In this document: piece by piece, positions 37,544-48,042 of the stretch
Position numbering within the stretch: the stretch's first letter is position 1
Layout of the letters: the number at the start of each line of letters is the position of its first letter
Source of the DNA: Candidatus Contendibacter odensensis
GTDB lineage: Bacteria > Pseudomonadota > Gammaproteobacteria > Competibacterales > Competibacteraceae
Direction of reading: 5' to 3'
DNA length: 64,000 nucleotides
NCBI GenBank assembly: GCA_002747185.1
Contig: PDTV01000005.1
Coordinates: forward strand, 53,649-117,648
Notes under the pieces: model-generated
What the model was told of the DNA's origin: nothing
Databases searched by the model: none
The model's input: only the letters and a program-made list of their open reading frames with translations
Position numbers and translations under genes: made by a program

Positions 37544-38944
37544 TTAGTTGTAACCCTGTAGCTTATCGATATATTCCGGCAGGAAGAGTGAAATTTGCGG
37601 GATATAGGTGATTAGCAACAAGAAAGATAATAGTAGTAGCATCCATGGGAGCACCGATTTGATGACCCAGCCCATGCTCTCGCCGGTAATACCTGCGGTG
37701 ACAAACAGGTTGAGTCCTACCGGCGGTGTGAGCATACCAATTTCCATATTGACTACCATAATGATACCCAGATGGATCGGGTCAATACCAAGCTGTGTTG
37801 CGATTGGAAACAGAATGGGTGCCATAATTAGCAGGATCGCTGATGGTTCCATAAAGTTACCTGCTGCTAATAGCAGGATGTTGACCACAATCAAAAATGC
37901 CCAGGGTGCCAGTCCCCAGGCCACTATCGCTTCAGCAATATGGTGAGGAATGCGCTCTGTAGTCAGCACATGAGCAAATAGCATGGCATTGGCGATAATG
38001 AACAGTAGCATGATGCTTACCTTGGCGCCATTCAATACAATTGTGCGGACTTCAGGATGTACAAAGCTGTGGAAAAGCGCCAGGGGGACCTGCCAGATGT
38101 TGCGGGTAATCATATGCCCGGTGCTTTCGCCGCGCTTACGCCAGGGGGTATTTCTCAGAGGACCAATATCACGATAGCCGATCACAGCCACCAAAAAGGC
38201 ATAGACGGCTGATACAGCAGCGGCCTCGGTCGGGCTGGCGATACCACCGTAAATTGATCCAAGTACCAGTACGATGAGCAGGATGCCACCAGATGCACTG
38301 AATGCAGCCTGAGTCACTTCGTGAAGACCTGGCCAGGGCTGGGATGGTAAATTTTTGATACGGGCAACAACATAGATCGCTAGCATCAGCAGGCCACCCA
38401 TCATAAGACCGGGGATAAAACCTGCCATGAACATCCGTGCTGCTGAGACTTCGGTTGCTGCAGCATAAACCAGCATGACGATTGAGGGTGGAATCAGGAT
38501 ACCCAGCGTCCCTGCATTGGTAATCACACCGGCAGCAAACTCTTTTGGATAACCGGATTTGACCATGCCGGTAATTACGATAGTGCCGATTGCCGCTACT
38601 GTTGCCGGAGATGAGCCGGATACAGCCGCAAACAGCATACAGGCCAGCACCGATGCCATTGCCAGTCCGCCCTTAATATGACCGACGACACCCACTGCAA
38701 AACGAATGAGTCGTTTGGCAACACCGCCACCTGATAAAAATTGGGACGACAGGATAAAAAATGGAATAGCAAGGAGTGTGTAATGTTCGGATAGTGCCTC
38801 AAACAGCTTGAGTGCAATCGATGCCATCGAGTCATCAGAGAAAAGTAAAATGGTGACAATGCTGGAGAATCCCAAGGCGATAGCAATCGGCATTCCAAGT
38901 AACATGCATCCCAGCAGTAAAATAAAGAGAGTTGTAGTGGTCAT
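37544..38944 (-). CDS. dctM: TRAP transporter large permease DctM
   Basis: 466 residues and about 12 membrane helices. The large TRAP subunit carries the sodium-coupled transport path. It begins MTTTTLFILLLGCMLLGMPIAIALG; SGSSPATVAAIGTIVITGMVKSGYPKEFAAGV is the family core. Compared with the usual 425-430 residues there is an extra loop of about 40 residues (near 250-300, RDIGPLRNTPWRKRGESTG), also seen in a subset of C4-dicarboxylate systems. The start overlaps the dctQ stop by ATGA. Confidence 0.92.
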   Translation of the reverse strand: MTTTTLFILLLGCMLLGMPIAIALGFSSIVTILLFSDDSMASIALKLFEALSEHYTLLAIPFFILSSQFLSGGGVAKRLIRFAVGVVGHIKGGLAMASVLACMLFAAVSGSSPATVAAIGTIVITGMVKSGYPKEFAAGVITNAGTLGILIPPSIVMLVYAAATEVSAARMFMAGFIPGLMMGGLLMLAIYVVARIKNLPSQPWPGLHEVTQAAFSASGGILLIVLVLGSIYGGIASPTEAAAVSAVYAFLVAVIGYRDIGPLRNTPWRKRGESTGHMITRNIWQVPLALFHSFVHPEVRTIVLNGAKVSIMLLFIIANAMLFAHVLTTERIPHHIAEAIVAWGLAPWAFLIVVNILLLAAGNFMEPSAILLIMAPILFPIATQLGIDPIHLGIIMVVNMEIGMLTPPVGLNLFVTAGITGESMGWVIKSVLPWMLLLLSFLLLITYIPQISLFLPEYIDKLQGYN

Positions 38945-39606
38945 TTCATGCTCCCTTTATTCAGGCTGAGTGTGTCTGGCTCAATCTGTTCCTGTTCTTG
39001 TTCCTTCTTGAGCTCCTCAGTCATTTGCAGGCTTTCATCGGCTTCATCCACTTTGTGGAAACCTGTCGCTTTACCTGTTACTACCGACCATAGCAGCTCC
39101 AGAAGACGGATAGACAGAAAAGTAAAGCCGACCAGCAGCATGCCATGTGCCAGCCATAACGGAACGCGCGGCTCATCGGGGTAAATTTTCCACGTTTCTG
39201 CCGCTTCTTCGGAAAGACCAGCAACCATCCAGTGTGGAAACTCCAGATCTTCCATACTGATACCGATACCGTACATTTCTGCAAGGTACACCCAGGAGCC
39301 ATAAAGAAACAGCCCGCAGTAAATCAGGCAGAGCGATACAGCGACCAGGGTAAGCAAGCGTTGTCCAGCCCTGGAAAATGTGCGGACGAAAGCATCAACA
39401 CCGATGTGGGCGCCAACTTTTAAACCATAGGATGTGCCAAACAGCACAAACCAGGCGGACATATGTAGCGTTAATTCTTGCCCCCAGGTTAAACCGGTAC
39501 CAAAGCCAAAACGCATAACCACTTCAATAAAAACGAGTAGCGTTGTAGCTACTAGCAGGAGGGAAATAATAGCCTCCTCTGCTTTATTGATCAGGCGAAA
39601 AAACAT
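38941..39606 (-). CDS. dctQ: TRAP transporter small permease DctQ
   Basis: 221 residues from ATG 39606, which has AGGAGGG upstream; an earlier in-frame ATG covers that ribosome binding site. Four membrane helices with the conserved TWGQELTLHMSAWFVLFGTSYGLKVGAHIGVD. A long loop in the middle and a charged C-terminal tail (QMTEELKKEQEQEQIEPD) make it longer than the average DctQ. It couples the large subunit and the binding protein. Confidence 0.9.
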   Translation of the reverse strand: MFFRLINKAEEAIISLLLVATTLLVFIEVVMRFGFGTGLTWGQELTLHMSAWFVLFGTSYGLKVGAHIGVDAFVRTFSRAGQRLLTLVAVSLCLIYCGLFLYGSWVYLAEMYGIGISMEDLEFPHWMVAGLSEEAAETWKIYPDEPRVPLWLAHGMLLVGFTFLSIRLLELLWSVVTGKATGFHKVDEADESLQMTEELKKEQEQEQIEPDTLSLNKGSMK

Positions 39607-39679
39607 ACTTTCCCTCCTCCACATGCCGGTTTCGTGTCACCGGATGATTCTTGATTCTTTGGGATGCGGGATAATGGCT

Positions 39680-39729
39680 TTGCAGAGCATGGCGTAATGT
39701 TGCAAGAGACATTACACCATGCTCTGCAA
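39680..39729. promoter_or_regulatory. 21-bp intercistronic hairpin between dctP and dctQ
   Basis: TTGCAGAGCATGGCGTAATG and its reverse complement pair with one mismatch around an 8-base loop. Such hairpins after a binding-protein gene usually protect its mRNA and give more binding protein than permease; here this is inference. Confidence 0.75.
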
Positions 39730-39738
39730 GGGTGTGGA

Positions 39739-40761
<1,023 letters not shown>

Positions 40762-40949
40762 TTATTTCTTATATGAGACTGATGACTTAACAGAAGGCTG
40801 ATGAGATACCAGCCTATAAAGATTTGGTTGTATACCAAACCTTTCTAAGGATAGAAGCAAATTGCCATAAATGTGCAATCATGGAATGGTCGCCTGTTCA
40901 GGGTATGGCGAGCGGGGATCAAGCGGTTATCGCTTGATGGGAGATAAGA

Positions 40950-41747
40950 TCAGGAACGGATACCGATACCACGATGCAGTAACCACAAGCTTAAACTGAA
41001 CAACATCACAATAAAGAACAGGATAATGGTGAAGGCAATGTCAATGCTGATGTCAGATACGCCTAAAATGCCATAACGGAACGTATTAATCATGTAGAGG
41101 ATCGGGTTGAACAGTGATACATGCTGCCAAAACGTCGGCAACATATTGATAGAATAGAATATTCCACCCAGATAAATTAAGGGTGTCAGGACAAAGTTTG
41201 GGATTAATGCGATATCGTCAAAGCTTTTGGCGAAGATACCATTAATCAGTCCGCCCAGAGCGAACAGCATTGCAGTCAGAATCATAACGATGAGAGTAAT
41301 GAATGGGTATCGCCAGTGTAGATCGGTAAAGATCATGGCGATGGCTGTTACTACCGCCCCTACCACCAGGCCTCTTGCGATACCGCCACCGATAAAACCC
41401 AAAATGATGATCGTATTGGGCAGGGGCGAAACCAGCATTTCCTCGATATGTCGCTGGAATTTTGAGCTGTAAAACGATGACACTACATTGGAATAGGCGT
41501 TGGTAATAACGGCCATCATAATCAACCCCGGTGCAATGAACTGGATATAGTTCATGCCATCCATCGGGCCTAGCCGCGTGCCAATCAGTTTGCCGAAAAT
41601 AATGAAGTACAGCGATGTCGTTACCGCTGGTGGAAGCAGGGTCTGAATCCAGATGCGTGTGAAACGGAGAATTTCTTTGGTCAAAATCGTTTGGAAAGCG
41701 ATGTACCAGGCGCGGAGATTGGTGAGAAAATCAGGGTAAACAGTCAC
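40950..41747 (-). CDS. yadH: ABC-2 type permease, YadH-like
   Basis: 265 residues from a GTG start at 41747. Six membrane helices, with the ABC-2 motif near residues 180-200 (FDDIALIPNFVLTPLIYLGGIFYSINMLP). The protein matches the E. coli YadH type, which works with the ATPase YadG in an exporter of unknown substrate. The expected partner gene yadG lies on the same strand but is 743 bp away because a dead gene sits between them. Whether it still has a promoter is not clear. Confidence 0.88.
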   Translation of the reverse strand: MTVYPDFLTNLRAWYIAFQTILTKEILRFTRIWIQTLLPPAVTTSLYFIIFGKLIGTRLGPMDGMNYIQFIAPGLIMMAVITNAYSNVVSSFYSSKFQRHIEEMLVSPLPNTIIILGFIGGGIARGLVVGAVVTAIAMIFTDLHWRYPFITLIVMILTAMLFALGGLINGIFAKSFDDIALIPNFVLTPLIYLGGIFYSINMLPTFWQHVSLFNPILYMINTFRYGILGVSDISIDIAFTIILFFIVMLFSLSLWLLHRGIGIRS

Positions 41748-41934
41748 GGATCAGGGCTCTCAGTCTGGTAAAGGAAAAGGTGGTGACTATATACTGCAAA
41801 CACCATTTTTTAATGGCTGGATCAGCGGAGTCTGAGAAGAGTATATAGATGGAAGGGACGTTGTTGGGTACCAGCAAGGTAAAGTGGAATGTCTAACGAA
41901 TACGAAGACAAAAACCAGGAACCAGGCAGAAGCA

Positions 41935-42429
41935 ATGACTTCTGCGCATACAGAGCAAAGCCAGTACAGTGAGACGGACGCTTCACGACTACCGATGAGT
42001 GGCATACGGGTGATTGATGTCGGTACCTTTCTCGCAGGGCCTTATGCTGCATCAGTATTAGATTAGGTGAGTTTGGTGCTGAAGTGTTAAAGGTAGAGCA
42101 TCCGGTTGCCGGTGATCCGATGCACCGTTTTGGGACACCCACCAAGCGCCATGATGCAACGCTGGCATGGTTCAGTGAAGCCCGTAACAAGAAATCAGTA
42201 TTGATTGATCTGCGCCAGAAAGAGGGTGTTCGGCTGTTTCTCAGGCTGGTCAGAAAAATCTGATGTGCTGATTGAAAATTTTCGACCAGGGACAATGGAA
42301 GAATGGGGTTTGGGTTGGGATGTGCTGCATGAGATCAATCCAGGGCTTGTGATGTTACGGGTGACTGACTACGGACAGACAGGGCCTTATAAGGAACGAC
42401 CCGGATTTGCTCGTATCGCCCATGCGTGA
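41935..42429 (+). pseudogene. Broken CaiB/BaiF-family CoA-transferase
   Basis: N-terminal 40% of a class III CoA-transferase (normal length about 400). Readable pieces: [21 protein letters not shown], ended by TAG; after a one-base shift [19 protein letters not shown] and [20 protein letters not shown]; after a second shift near 42250 [20 protein letters not shown] and [22 protein letters not shown], then TGA. The rest of the gene is missing. It lies on the strand opposite to yadG and yadH, which it separates. In function such enzymes pair with CitE-like lyases such as the gene at 44556. Confidence 0.88.
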
Positions 42430-42490
42430 GTGATGCACAGTTTCCAAATTGCATGAAGACAAAATCGTGGCAGAACCACGCCGCTGATTT

Positions 42491-43414
42491 CTAGGATTCT
42501 CCCTTGTTCACCAGCCGCATAAAAAATGCTTCCAAACGGTTAGATTTGTTACGCAGGCTGGTGATTTCAATACCAGATGTTGATAGTTTTTGAAAAAAAT
42601 CATTAAGGTGATGGTCTTTTGAAACCTCGACTTCCATTGTTAATTCATCGATCTGGCGTGTGTTGTAGCCCGCGATTTTTGGAGTATGTTGTAGTGGTTG
42701 ACGTGAGTTAAGCACAAAGGTTTCTTGATGTGGCCGGCTTAGCAGCGCACTCATACGGTCATTTTCAATAATCTGGCCTTTATCAATAATAGCAATATGC
42801 CGACAGAGGCCTTCTGCTTCTTCCAGATAATGTGTGGTTAGAATAATTGTGGTGCCTTGTGCATTAATTGCACGCAGAAAATCCCACATTGAACGGCGGA
42901 TTTCGATATCCACGCCGGCTGTCGGTTCGTCGAGGATCAATAGCTTGGGTTCATGAACCAGTGCACGAGCAATCATGAGGCGGCGTTTCATGCCGCCGGA
43001 TAATTGCCGTGCCATTTCACGTCGTTTGTCCCATAAGTCAAGCTGTTGAAGGTATTTCTCAGCGCGTTGGTAAGCCAGTTTGCGTGGAATACCATAGTAG
43101 CCTGCTTGGTTGGCCACGATTTCGATCACCGGCTCGAACTGGTTAAAATTAAACTCCTGCGGTACCAGGCCAATACAAGCTTTTGCAGCGTTTAGCTCGC
43201 GATCAATATCGTAACCCAGCACTTCAACGGTTCCATTACTTTTACGGGTCAATGAGCAGATGATCCCAATGGCAGTGGATTTTCCGGCGCCATTGGGCCC
43301 AAGCAGGGCAAAAAATTCGCCCTCGGCCACGTGTAGATCGATACCCCGCAAAGCCTTGAAGCCATTGGTGTAGGTTTTTCGTAACTGCTTGATGTTTAAA
43401 GCCGGTATGGTCAT
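42491..43414 (-). CDS. yadG: ABC transporter ATP-binding protein, YadG-like
   Basis: 307 residues. Walker A LLGPNGAGKST, signature RQLSGGMKRRLMIARAL and Walker B LLILDEPTAGVDIE are intact. The sequence follows E. coli YadG closely (LVPQEFNFNQFEPV, QAGYYGIPRKLAYQRAEKYL, KSNRLEAFFMRLVN). It forms the engine for the YadH permease. The downstream partner is displaced by the insertion described above. It starts 29 bp after apbE and may be read with it. Confidence 0.92.
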   Translation of the reverse strand: MTIPALNIKQLRKTYTNGFKALRGIDLHVAEGEFFALLGPNGAGKSTAIGIICSLTRKSNGTVEVLGYDIDRELNAAKACIGLVPQEFNFNQFEPVIEIVANQAGYYGIPRKLAYQRAEKYLQQLDLWDKRREMARQLSGGMKRRLMIARALVHEPKLLILDEPTAGVDIEIRRSMWDFLRAINAQGTTIILTTHYLEEAEGLCRHIAIIDKGQIIENDRMSALLSRPHQETFVLNSRQPLQHTPKIAGYNTRQIDELTMEVEVSKDHHLNDFFQKLSTSGIEITSLRNKSNRLEAFFMRLVNKGES

Positions 43415-43443
43415 GTGTAGTGATTAGGTGGAGGTTGGACGTT

Positions 43444-44481
43444 TTACGGTACTTCAGACAACAGATAAGGGATAAATTCGGTGGTATGACGTACTTTAAA
43501 ACCGTTGGCTGTGGTAAGGATAAAGAAAGCAGCAAGATGATGGCGGGTCGCGATTTCAAAGCCGGCCTTTGCCCCGGCAGCCATTAGTGCAGTGGCTGTC
43601 GCATCAGCTATTATGGATCGGTTACTAATCACCGTTACGGATGCCAGTGTTTGTGGTGTTGGGCGACCGGTACGTGGATCAATGATATGCGAGTAACGCT
43701 GTCCGTCCTGTTCAAAGAAGTTTCGATAATCGCCTGAGGTTGAAACGCTATGATCACCGATGCGGATGAGCCGCTCGATGGCACGTTGTCCGGGTATTGG
43801 TTTTTCAATCGCAATCGTCCAGGGTTTTCCGCGGCTATTGCGGCCTTTGGTACGAATTTCACCACCAATCGAAACCAGATAGTTATCAATACCAATGTTA
43901 TCGACCAGAGCGGCCAGTTGATCAACACCATAACCTTTTGCAATAGCTGATAAATCCACGTAAAGATTAGCGCGATCTTTTTTTAGTGCAGGTGGTTGTT
44001 TGCGGGTGTGCAAATGCCAATAGCCTACCTGTGCCCGTGCTTGATTGATCGCTTGAGTCGAGGGTACGTGATCATGGTGTGGTGGTGGACCAAAGCTCCA
44101 CAGATTGACCAGGGAGCCAATGGTAATATCAAATGCGCCATCACTTAATTCACTGATGTACAGCGCTTCGCTAATGACATACTGCAATTCCGGTGAGACT
44201 GTTATCCAGTCGGTACGAGTGGTTTGATTGAATTGCGATAATTCCGAGCGGGGATCGTAGGTTGACATGCGCTGGTTAATCCGCGCCAGCAGTGTTTCAA
44301 CCTGGCTGTTGAAATCAGCAGGAATTTCTTGTCCAGGAGCTGGTACGAGTTTGAGATCATAACGGGTTCCCATGGTCGTGCCAGTGATGCGTACAACAGG
44401 GTTAAAGGGTTTACAGGCCGCCAATATCAGAAAAATAAACAGTAGCAGGATACGTTGGTGTCGGTGAGGGTAGTCAGGCAT
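43444..44481 (-). CDS. apbE: FAD:protein FMN transferase ApbE
   Basis: 345 residues from ATG 44481; an upstream GTG (44505) is possible. Lipoprotein signal with LAAC, so it acts in the periplasm anchored to a membrane. ApbE attaches FMN to threonine in membrane redox proteins such as NqrB/NqrC and RnfG. Conserved TGTTMGTRYDLKL, DGAFDITIGSLVNLW, DLSAIAKGYGVD, VSIGGEIRTKG, SGDYRNFFEQDGQRYSHIID and IIADATATALMAAG with the metal-binding aspartate are seen. No flavoprotein target is encoded nearby. Confidence 0.93.
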   Translation of the reverse strand: MPDYPHRHQRILLLFIFLILAACKPFNPVVRITGTTMGTRYDLKLVPAPGQEIPADFNSQVETLLARINQRMSTYDPRSELSQFNQTTRTDWITVSPELQYVISEALYISELSDGAFDITIGSLVNLWSFGPPPHHDHVPSTQAINQARAQVGYWHLHTRKQPPALKKDRANLYVDLSAIAKGYGVDQLAALVDNIGIDNYLVSIGGEIRTKGRNSRGKPWTIAIEKPIPGQRAIERLIRIGDHSVSTSGDYRNFFEQDGQRYSHIIDPRTGRPTPQTLASVTVISNRSIIADATATALMAAGAKAGFEIATRHHLAAFFILTTANGFKVRHTTEFIPYLLSEVP

Positions 44482-44555
44482 GGTGATAGGCGTATGAGAA
44501 TACACAAGCGACAGGACACAAGGTTATCTGTCACTTGTGATAGCCAATGGTACGA

Positions 44556-45443
44556 TTAATTTTGGTTTGCCGCTTCTATATTGGCGATGGCATCGGCCAT
44601 GCTGACCACCCGATGAGCGCTTTCAACGTGGAGATTTTCCACCAGCCTGCCGTTGACCACGACAACACCTTCGCCACGGGCAGCGGCTTCGCTGTGGGCT
44701 TTGATGATTTTCCGCGACCATTCCACATCTTCTGGTTTTGGTGTAAAGACTTTGTTGCAAGGTTCGATCTGTTTCGGATGAATCAGTGTTTTCCCGTCAA
44801 AGCCAAGTTCGTTGCCTTGTCGACAGGCAAATTCAAAACCGTCAGCATCGTTTAAATCAAGATAAACACCATCAAGAATGATCAGGCCGGTAGCGCGTGC
44901 AGCCAGCAAGCATAGACTGAGAGACGTCATAAATGGCAGGCGTTCATGGGTATGGGCGCAATCCAGTTCTTTGGCAAGGTCTGAAGTGCCCATTACGAGG
45001 CATTCCATGCGTGATGTCGATTCAGCGATCCGTTGCGATTCGAGAATACTGCGTGGAGTTTCCATCATTGCCCAGATGGTGAGTGTGTCAGGTGCACCAT
45101 TAGCCTTCATGATGGTTTCCATGTGGCGAATCGCATCAGCGCTTTCTACCTTGGGTAGTAACAGTGCATCTGCTCCTGATCTGGATGCAGCAGCGATATC
45201 CGCATAGCCCCACTCGGTTGAGAGGGCATTAACACGAATAACGAGCTCCCGCATTCCGAAACCACCTGCAGCAACGGCTTCACAAACCTGTTTGCGGGCA
45301 AGGTCTTTGGCATCAGGTGCGACGGCATCTTCCAGATCAAGAATCAGACTGTCGGCGGGTAAAGTACGCGCTTTCTCCAGTGCACGGGCATTGGAACCGG
45401 GCATATACAGCACACTGCGACGGGGACGAGCGGATACGCTCAT
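44556..45443 (-). CDS. HpcH/HpaI (CitE-like) CoA-ester lyase
   Basis: 295 residues. The fold is the TIM barrel of citrate lyase beta / malyl-CoA lyase enzymes: RSVLYMPGSNARALEKARTL, DSLILDLEDAVAPDAK, LVIRVNAL, ALLLPKVESAD, WAMMETPRSIL, LVMGTSDLAKEL and GFDGKTLIHPKQI. Catalytic arginines and the acidic metal ligands are present. Relatives cleave malyl-CoA, methylmalyl-CoA or citramalyl-CoA. No citrate lyase alpha or gamma genes are nearby, so a stand-alone CitE-like role is likely. GGAGGATAAC precedes the start. Confidence 0.88.
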   Translation of the reverse strand: MSVSARPRRSVLYMPGSNARALEKARTLPADSLILDLEDAVAPDAKDLARKQVCEAVAAGGFGMRELVIRVNALSTEWGYADIAAASRSGADALLLPKVESADAIRHMETIMKANGAPDTLTIWAMMETPRSILESQRIAESTSRMECLVMGTSDLAKELDCAHTHERLPFMTSLSLCLLAARATGLIILDGVYLDLNDADGFEFACRQGNELGFDGKTLIHPKQIEPCNKVFTPKPEDVEWSRKIIKAHSEAAARGEGVVVVNGRLVENLHVESAHRVVSMADAIANIEAANQN

Positions 45444-45768
45444 GGTTATCCTCCTAGTATCAGTTGTTATGGCATTAGCATGGCAAGATTAACGCAAGTG
45501 ACGCATTGCGGAAAGTGGATCGTTTTGTTGTGGAATCGGGTTTTGCACCCTATCGCTTGACAGAGAGAGGAACGCCAGCATTTTTAATCATTGCTTTGTT
45601 GGCAGTGAATAATAACCAGGCGTAGTATATACGATGGCCTGTATCCGTCACGATATCAGATTTCAAGCCTTAACGGGTTGCCAAAAAAACGCTGGAGCAC
45701 ATCTGGCCAGTGTGTGTATTGAGCCGGTCGCGGACCTACCCGGTACCAATTAAAACAAGGTAAACATC
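45444..45768. other. Intergenic region before queC
   Basis: 325 bp between the divergent CitE-like and queC genes. A good TTGACA hexamer is at about 45557, with no clear -10 at the right distance. No preQ1 riboswitch pattern could be made out. AAGGTAAACATC before queC serves as its ribosome binding site. Confidence 0.4.
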
Positions 45769-46458
45769 ATGAACATCATTGTGGTTTGCTCAGGCGGACT
45801 GGATTCTGTTGTCTTGGCGCATAAAGTCGCAAGAGAACATCAGTTGATTCAACTGGTTTCCTTTAATTATGGACAGCGCCATAAAAAGGAATTGGAGTAT
45901 GCAAAAAGCTGTGCAGCACATTTGAATACACGGCATTCCGTTATCGATATTTCTAGCATTGGTGCGATGCTTTGTGGGTCGGCATTAACGGACGATGTAA
46001 AAGTGCCGGATGGCCATTATGCTGAAGAATCCATGAAAATCACGGTTGTTCCCAATCGAAATGCGATTATGCTGGCGATCACGTTTGGAATTGCCTGTAT
46101 CTGTAAAGCCAATGCTGTTGCTACCGCCGTGCATGGCGGCGATCATTTTATTTATCCTGACTGTCGGCCTGAGTTTATCAAGGCATTTGAAGTGATGCAG
46201 CGTCATTCACTTGAAGGATTAGCAGCAATCCGGCTTTATACGCCATTTATGGCATTGTCCAAATCCGAAATTGTTACTGAAGGTGCAAAGCTGGGCATCA
46301 ATTTTTCTGATACATGGTCTTGTTATAAGGGTGGAGCATACCATTGTGGACGCTGTGCGACTTGTATAGAGCGCCTGGGCGCTTTTGCGCAAGCAAGTGT
46401 TGACGATCCGACAGTGTATGAGGATCGTGAGTATTGGAAGACAGTAAGCCATGTATAA
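45769..46458 (+). CDS. queC: 7-cyano-7-deazaguanine (preQ0) synthase QueC
   Basis: 229 residues. Converts 7-carboxy-7-deazaguanine to preQ0 using ATP and ammonia. The PP-loop CSGGLDSVVLAHK is at the N-terminus, PNRNAIMLAITFGIA follows, and the zinc site CYKGGAYHCGRCATC is complete. The gene overlaps queD by 8 bp; order queC-D-E-F gives the whole route from 6-carboxy-tetrahydropterin substrate to preQ1 apart from FolE. Confidence 0.96.
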   Translation: MNIIVVCSGGLDSVVLAHKVAREHQLIQLVSFNYGQRHKKELEYAKSCAAHLNTRHSVIDISSIGAMLCGSALTDDVKVPDGHYAEESMKITVVPNRNAIMLAITFGIACICKANAVATAVHGGDHFIYPDCRPEFIKAFEVMQRHSLEGLAAIRLYTPFMALSKSEIVTEGAKLGINFSDTWSCYKGGAYHCGRCATCIERLGAFAQASVDDPTVYEDREYWKTVSHV

Positions 46459-46807
46459 GATATCCAAGGAATATCATTTCTCTGCTTCTCATCGGTTGTT
46501 GCAACTGCCGGTTGATCACCCATGCGCTCGATTGCATGGGCATAATTATATTATCGAGGTCGAGTTACGGGCTGAAACACTGAATCGTTTTGGTTTTGTA
46601 CGTGACTATCGTGAGTTGGATAGACTGAAAGCATATATCGATGACAATCTGGATCATCGGTACTTGAACGAAGTGCTCGGTGATGATTGTGTGACGGCTG
46701 AGCAGATAGCTCGGTATTTTTATGATTGGTGCAAGTCAAAATGGCCAGAGGTAACAGCAGTTTGTGTGCGAGAAACACCAAAAACCTCGGCCGAATACCG
46801 ACCCTGA
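46451..46807 (+). CDS. queD: 6-carboxy-tetrahydropterin synthase QueD
   Basis: 118 residues. Zinc ligands are in FSASHRLL and [14 protein letters not shown]; the catalytic acid region is [23 protein letters not shown]. Converts dihydroneopterin triphosphate to 6-carboxy-tetrahydropterin in queuosine synthesis. Start overlaps queC; the stop overlaps the queE start (TGATG). Confidence 0.95.
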   Translation: MYKISKEYHFSASHRLLQLPVDHPCARLHGHNYIIEVELRAETLNRFGFVRDYRELDRLKAYIDDNLDHRYLNEVLGDDCVTAEQIARYFYDWCKSKWPEVTAVCVRETPKTSAEYRP

Positions 46808-47514
46808 TGGATAAATTAATTAAGATTAGTGAAATTTTTGGGCCAACCCTTCAAGGTGAGGGTGTATTAATAGGCCAATCGACGGTTTTTGTACGCACGG
46901 GCGGGTGTGATTATCGCTGCTCATGGTGTGATACCCCATATGCGGTGAAGTGTGAATATCGTCGTGACTGGGTGTCGATGAGTGCCGAACAGATTTTTGA
47001 GGAGGTTAGTGCACTGTCTTGCGGTAAGCCGTTGATGGTTTCTTTGTCGGGAGGTAATCCGGCTATTCACCCTTTACAGCCCTTGATTGATATCGGCCAT
47101 ACGCAAGGTTACCGTTTTGGGCTGGAAACACAGGGTTCGGTAGCGCAGGATTGGTTTAAAACACTGGATGTCCTGACGTTAAGCCCCAAGCCGCCTTCCA
47201 GTACTATGGAAACCGACTGGAAAAAGCTGGATGACTGTATTGCTGCTGCAAACGGAATCCCCAAAACTGTGCTTAAAATGGTTGTGCTTGATGAGGAGGA
47301 TTACCGTTATACCAGAGAGGTCGCGAGTCGATATCCAGCATTACCCGTTTATTTGCAACCGGGTAATCATAAAACCGAGGGTGATGCCGATCTTGAAGGG
47401 CTTAACCAGCGTCTTTTGTGGCTGGCGAGTAGAGTGAATGCAGACCAGTGGTTTAATGTGACCATTTTACCACAATTGCATGTTTTGCTGTGGGGAAACA
47501 AGCGAGGCGTATAA
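46807..47514 (+). CDS. queE: 7-carboxy-7-deazaguanine synthase QueE (radical SAM)
   Basis: 235 residues from ATG 46807, which overlaps the queD stop; longer in-frame starts lie inside queD. The cluster motif is [10 protein letters not shown] (C-x3-C-x2-C), and [23 protein letters not shown] is the family N-terminus. The gammaproteobacterial form has a shortened barrel; [11 protein letters not shown] and the end [10 protein letters not shown] are typical. Makes CDG from 6-carboxy-tetrahydropterin. Confidence 0.95.
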   Translation: MDKLIKISEIFGPTLQGEGVLIGQSTVFVRTGGCDYRCSWCDTPYAVKCEYRRDWVSMSAEQIFEEVSALSCGKPLMVSLSGGNPAIHPLQPLIDIGHTQGYRFGLETQGSVAQDWFKTLDVLTLSPKPPSSTMETDWKKLDDCIAAANGIPKTVLKMVVLDEEDYRYTREVASRYPALPVYLQPGNHKTEGDADLEGLNQRLLWLASRVNADQWFNVTILPQLHVLLWGNKRGV

Positions 47515-47517
47515 GCT

Positions 47518-47985
47518 ATGAGCCATCAGGATATGTATTCGGAATTGACACAGCTTGGCGGGCCAGCGGCTTTGCCGGAAAATCCTGATGTCGCTGTTTT
47601 GGAACGTGTGCCCAATCCCCAAAAGGGAATCAGTTATCTGGTCAGGTTTACTGCGCCGGAGTTTACATCACTGTGTCCAATTACAGGTGCGCCTGATTTT
47701 GCACATTTGGTGATTGACTACATACCACAGGATTGGTTGATTGAGAGTAAATCACTCAAGCTGTTTCTTGGTTCCTTTCGAAATCACGGCGCATTTCATG
47801 AAGATTGTACAGTATCTATTGCATTGCGCCTTGTCAAAGAACTTGAACCAAAGTGGTTGCGGATGGGGGGATATTGGTATCCGCGTGGGGGTATTCCGAT
47901 TGATGTATTTTATCAGACAGCACCGCCCCCCGGTAATGTCTGGATTCCCAAACAAGGTGTTCCCGCCTATCGTGGGCGAGGCTAA
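47518..47985 (+). CDS. queF: NADPH-dependent preQ0 reductase QueF, short form
   Basis: 155 residues, unimodular type rather than the long E. coli form. The catalytic cysteine lies in [20 protein letters not shown], and [21 protein letters not shown] is the QueF motif. Reduces the nitrile of preQ0 to preQ1. It begins 3 bp after queE. Having the short QueF in a gammaproteobacterium is less common than the long one. Confidence 0.95.
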   Translation: MSHQDMYSELTQLGGPAALPENPDVAVLERVPNPQKGISYLVRFTAPEFTSLCPITGAPDFAHLVIDYIPQDWLIESKSLKLFLGSFRNHGAFHEDCTVSIALRLVKELEPKWLRMGGYWYPRGGIPIDVFYQTAPPPGNVWIPKQGVPAYRGRG

Positions 47986-48042
47986 TGATAGGGTATTCGA
48001 TGGGAAGAGCTGACGGCTGAATGAATCCGGTAAATGACCGTG

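Noticed and set aside
45444..45768. preQ1 riboswitch before queC
   Set aside because: No recognisable class I, II or III pattern or A-rich tail next to a hairpin was found.
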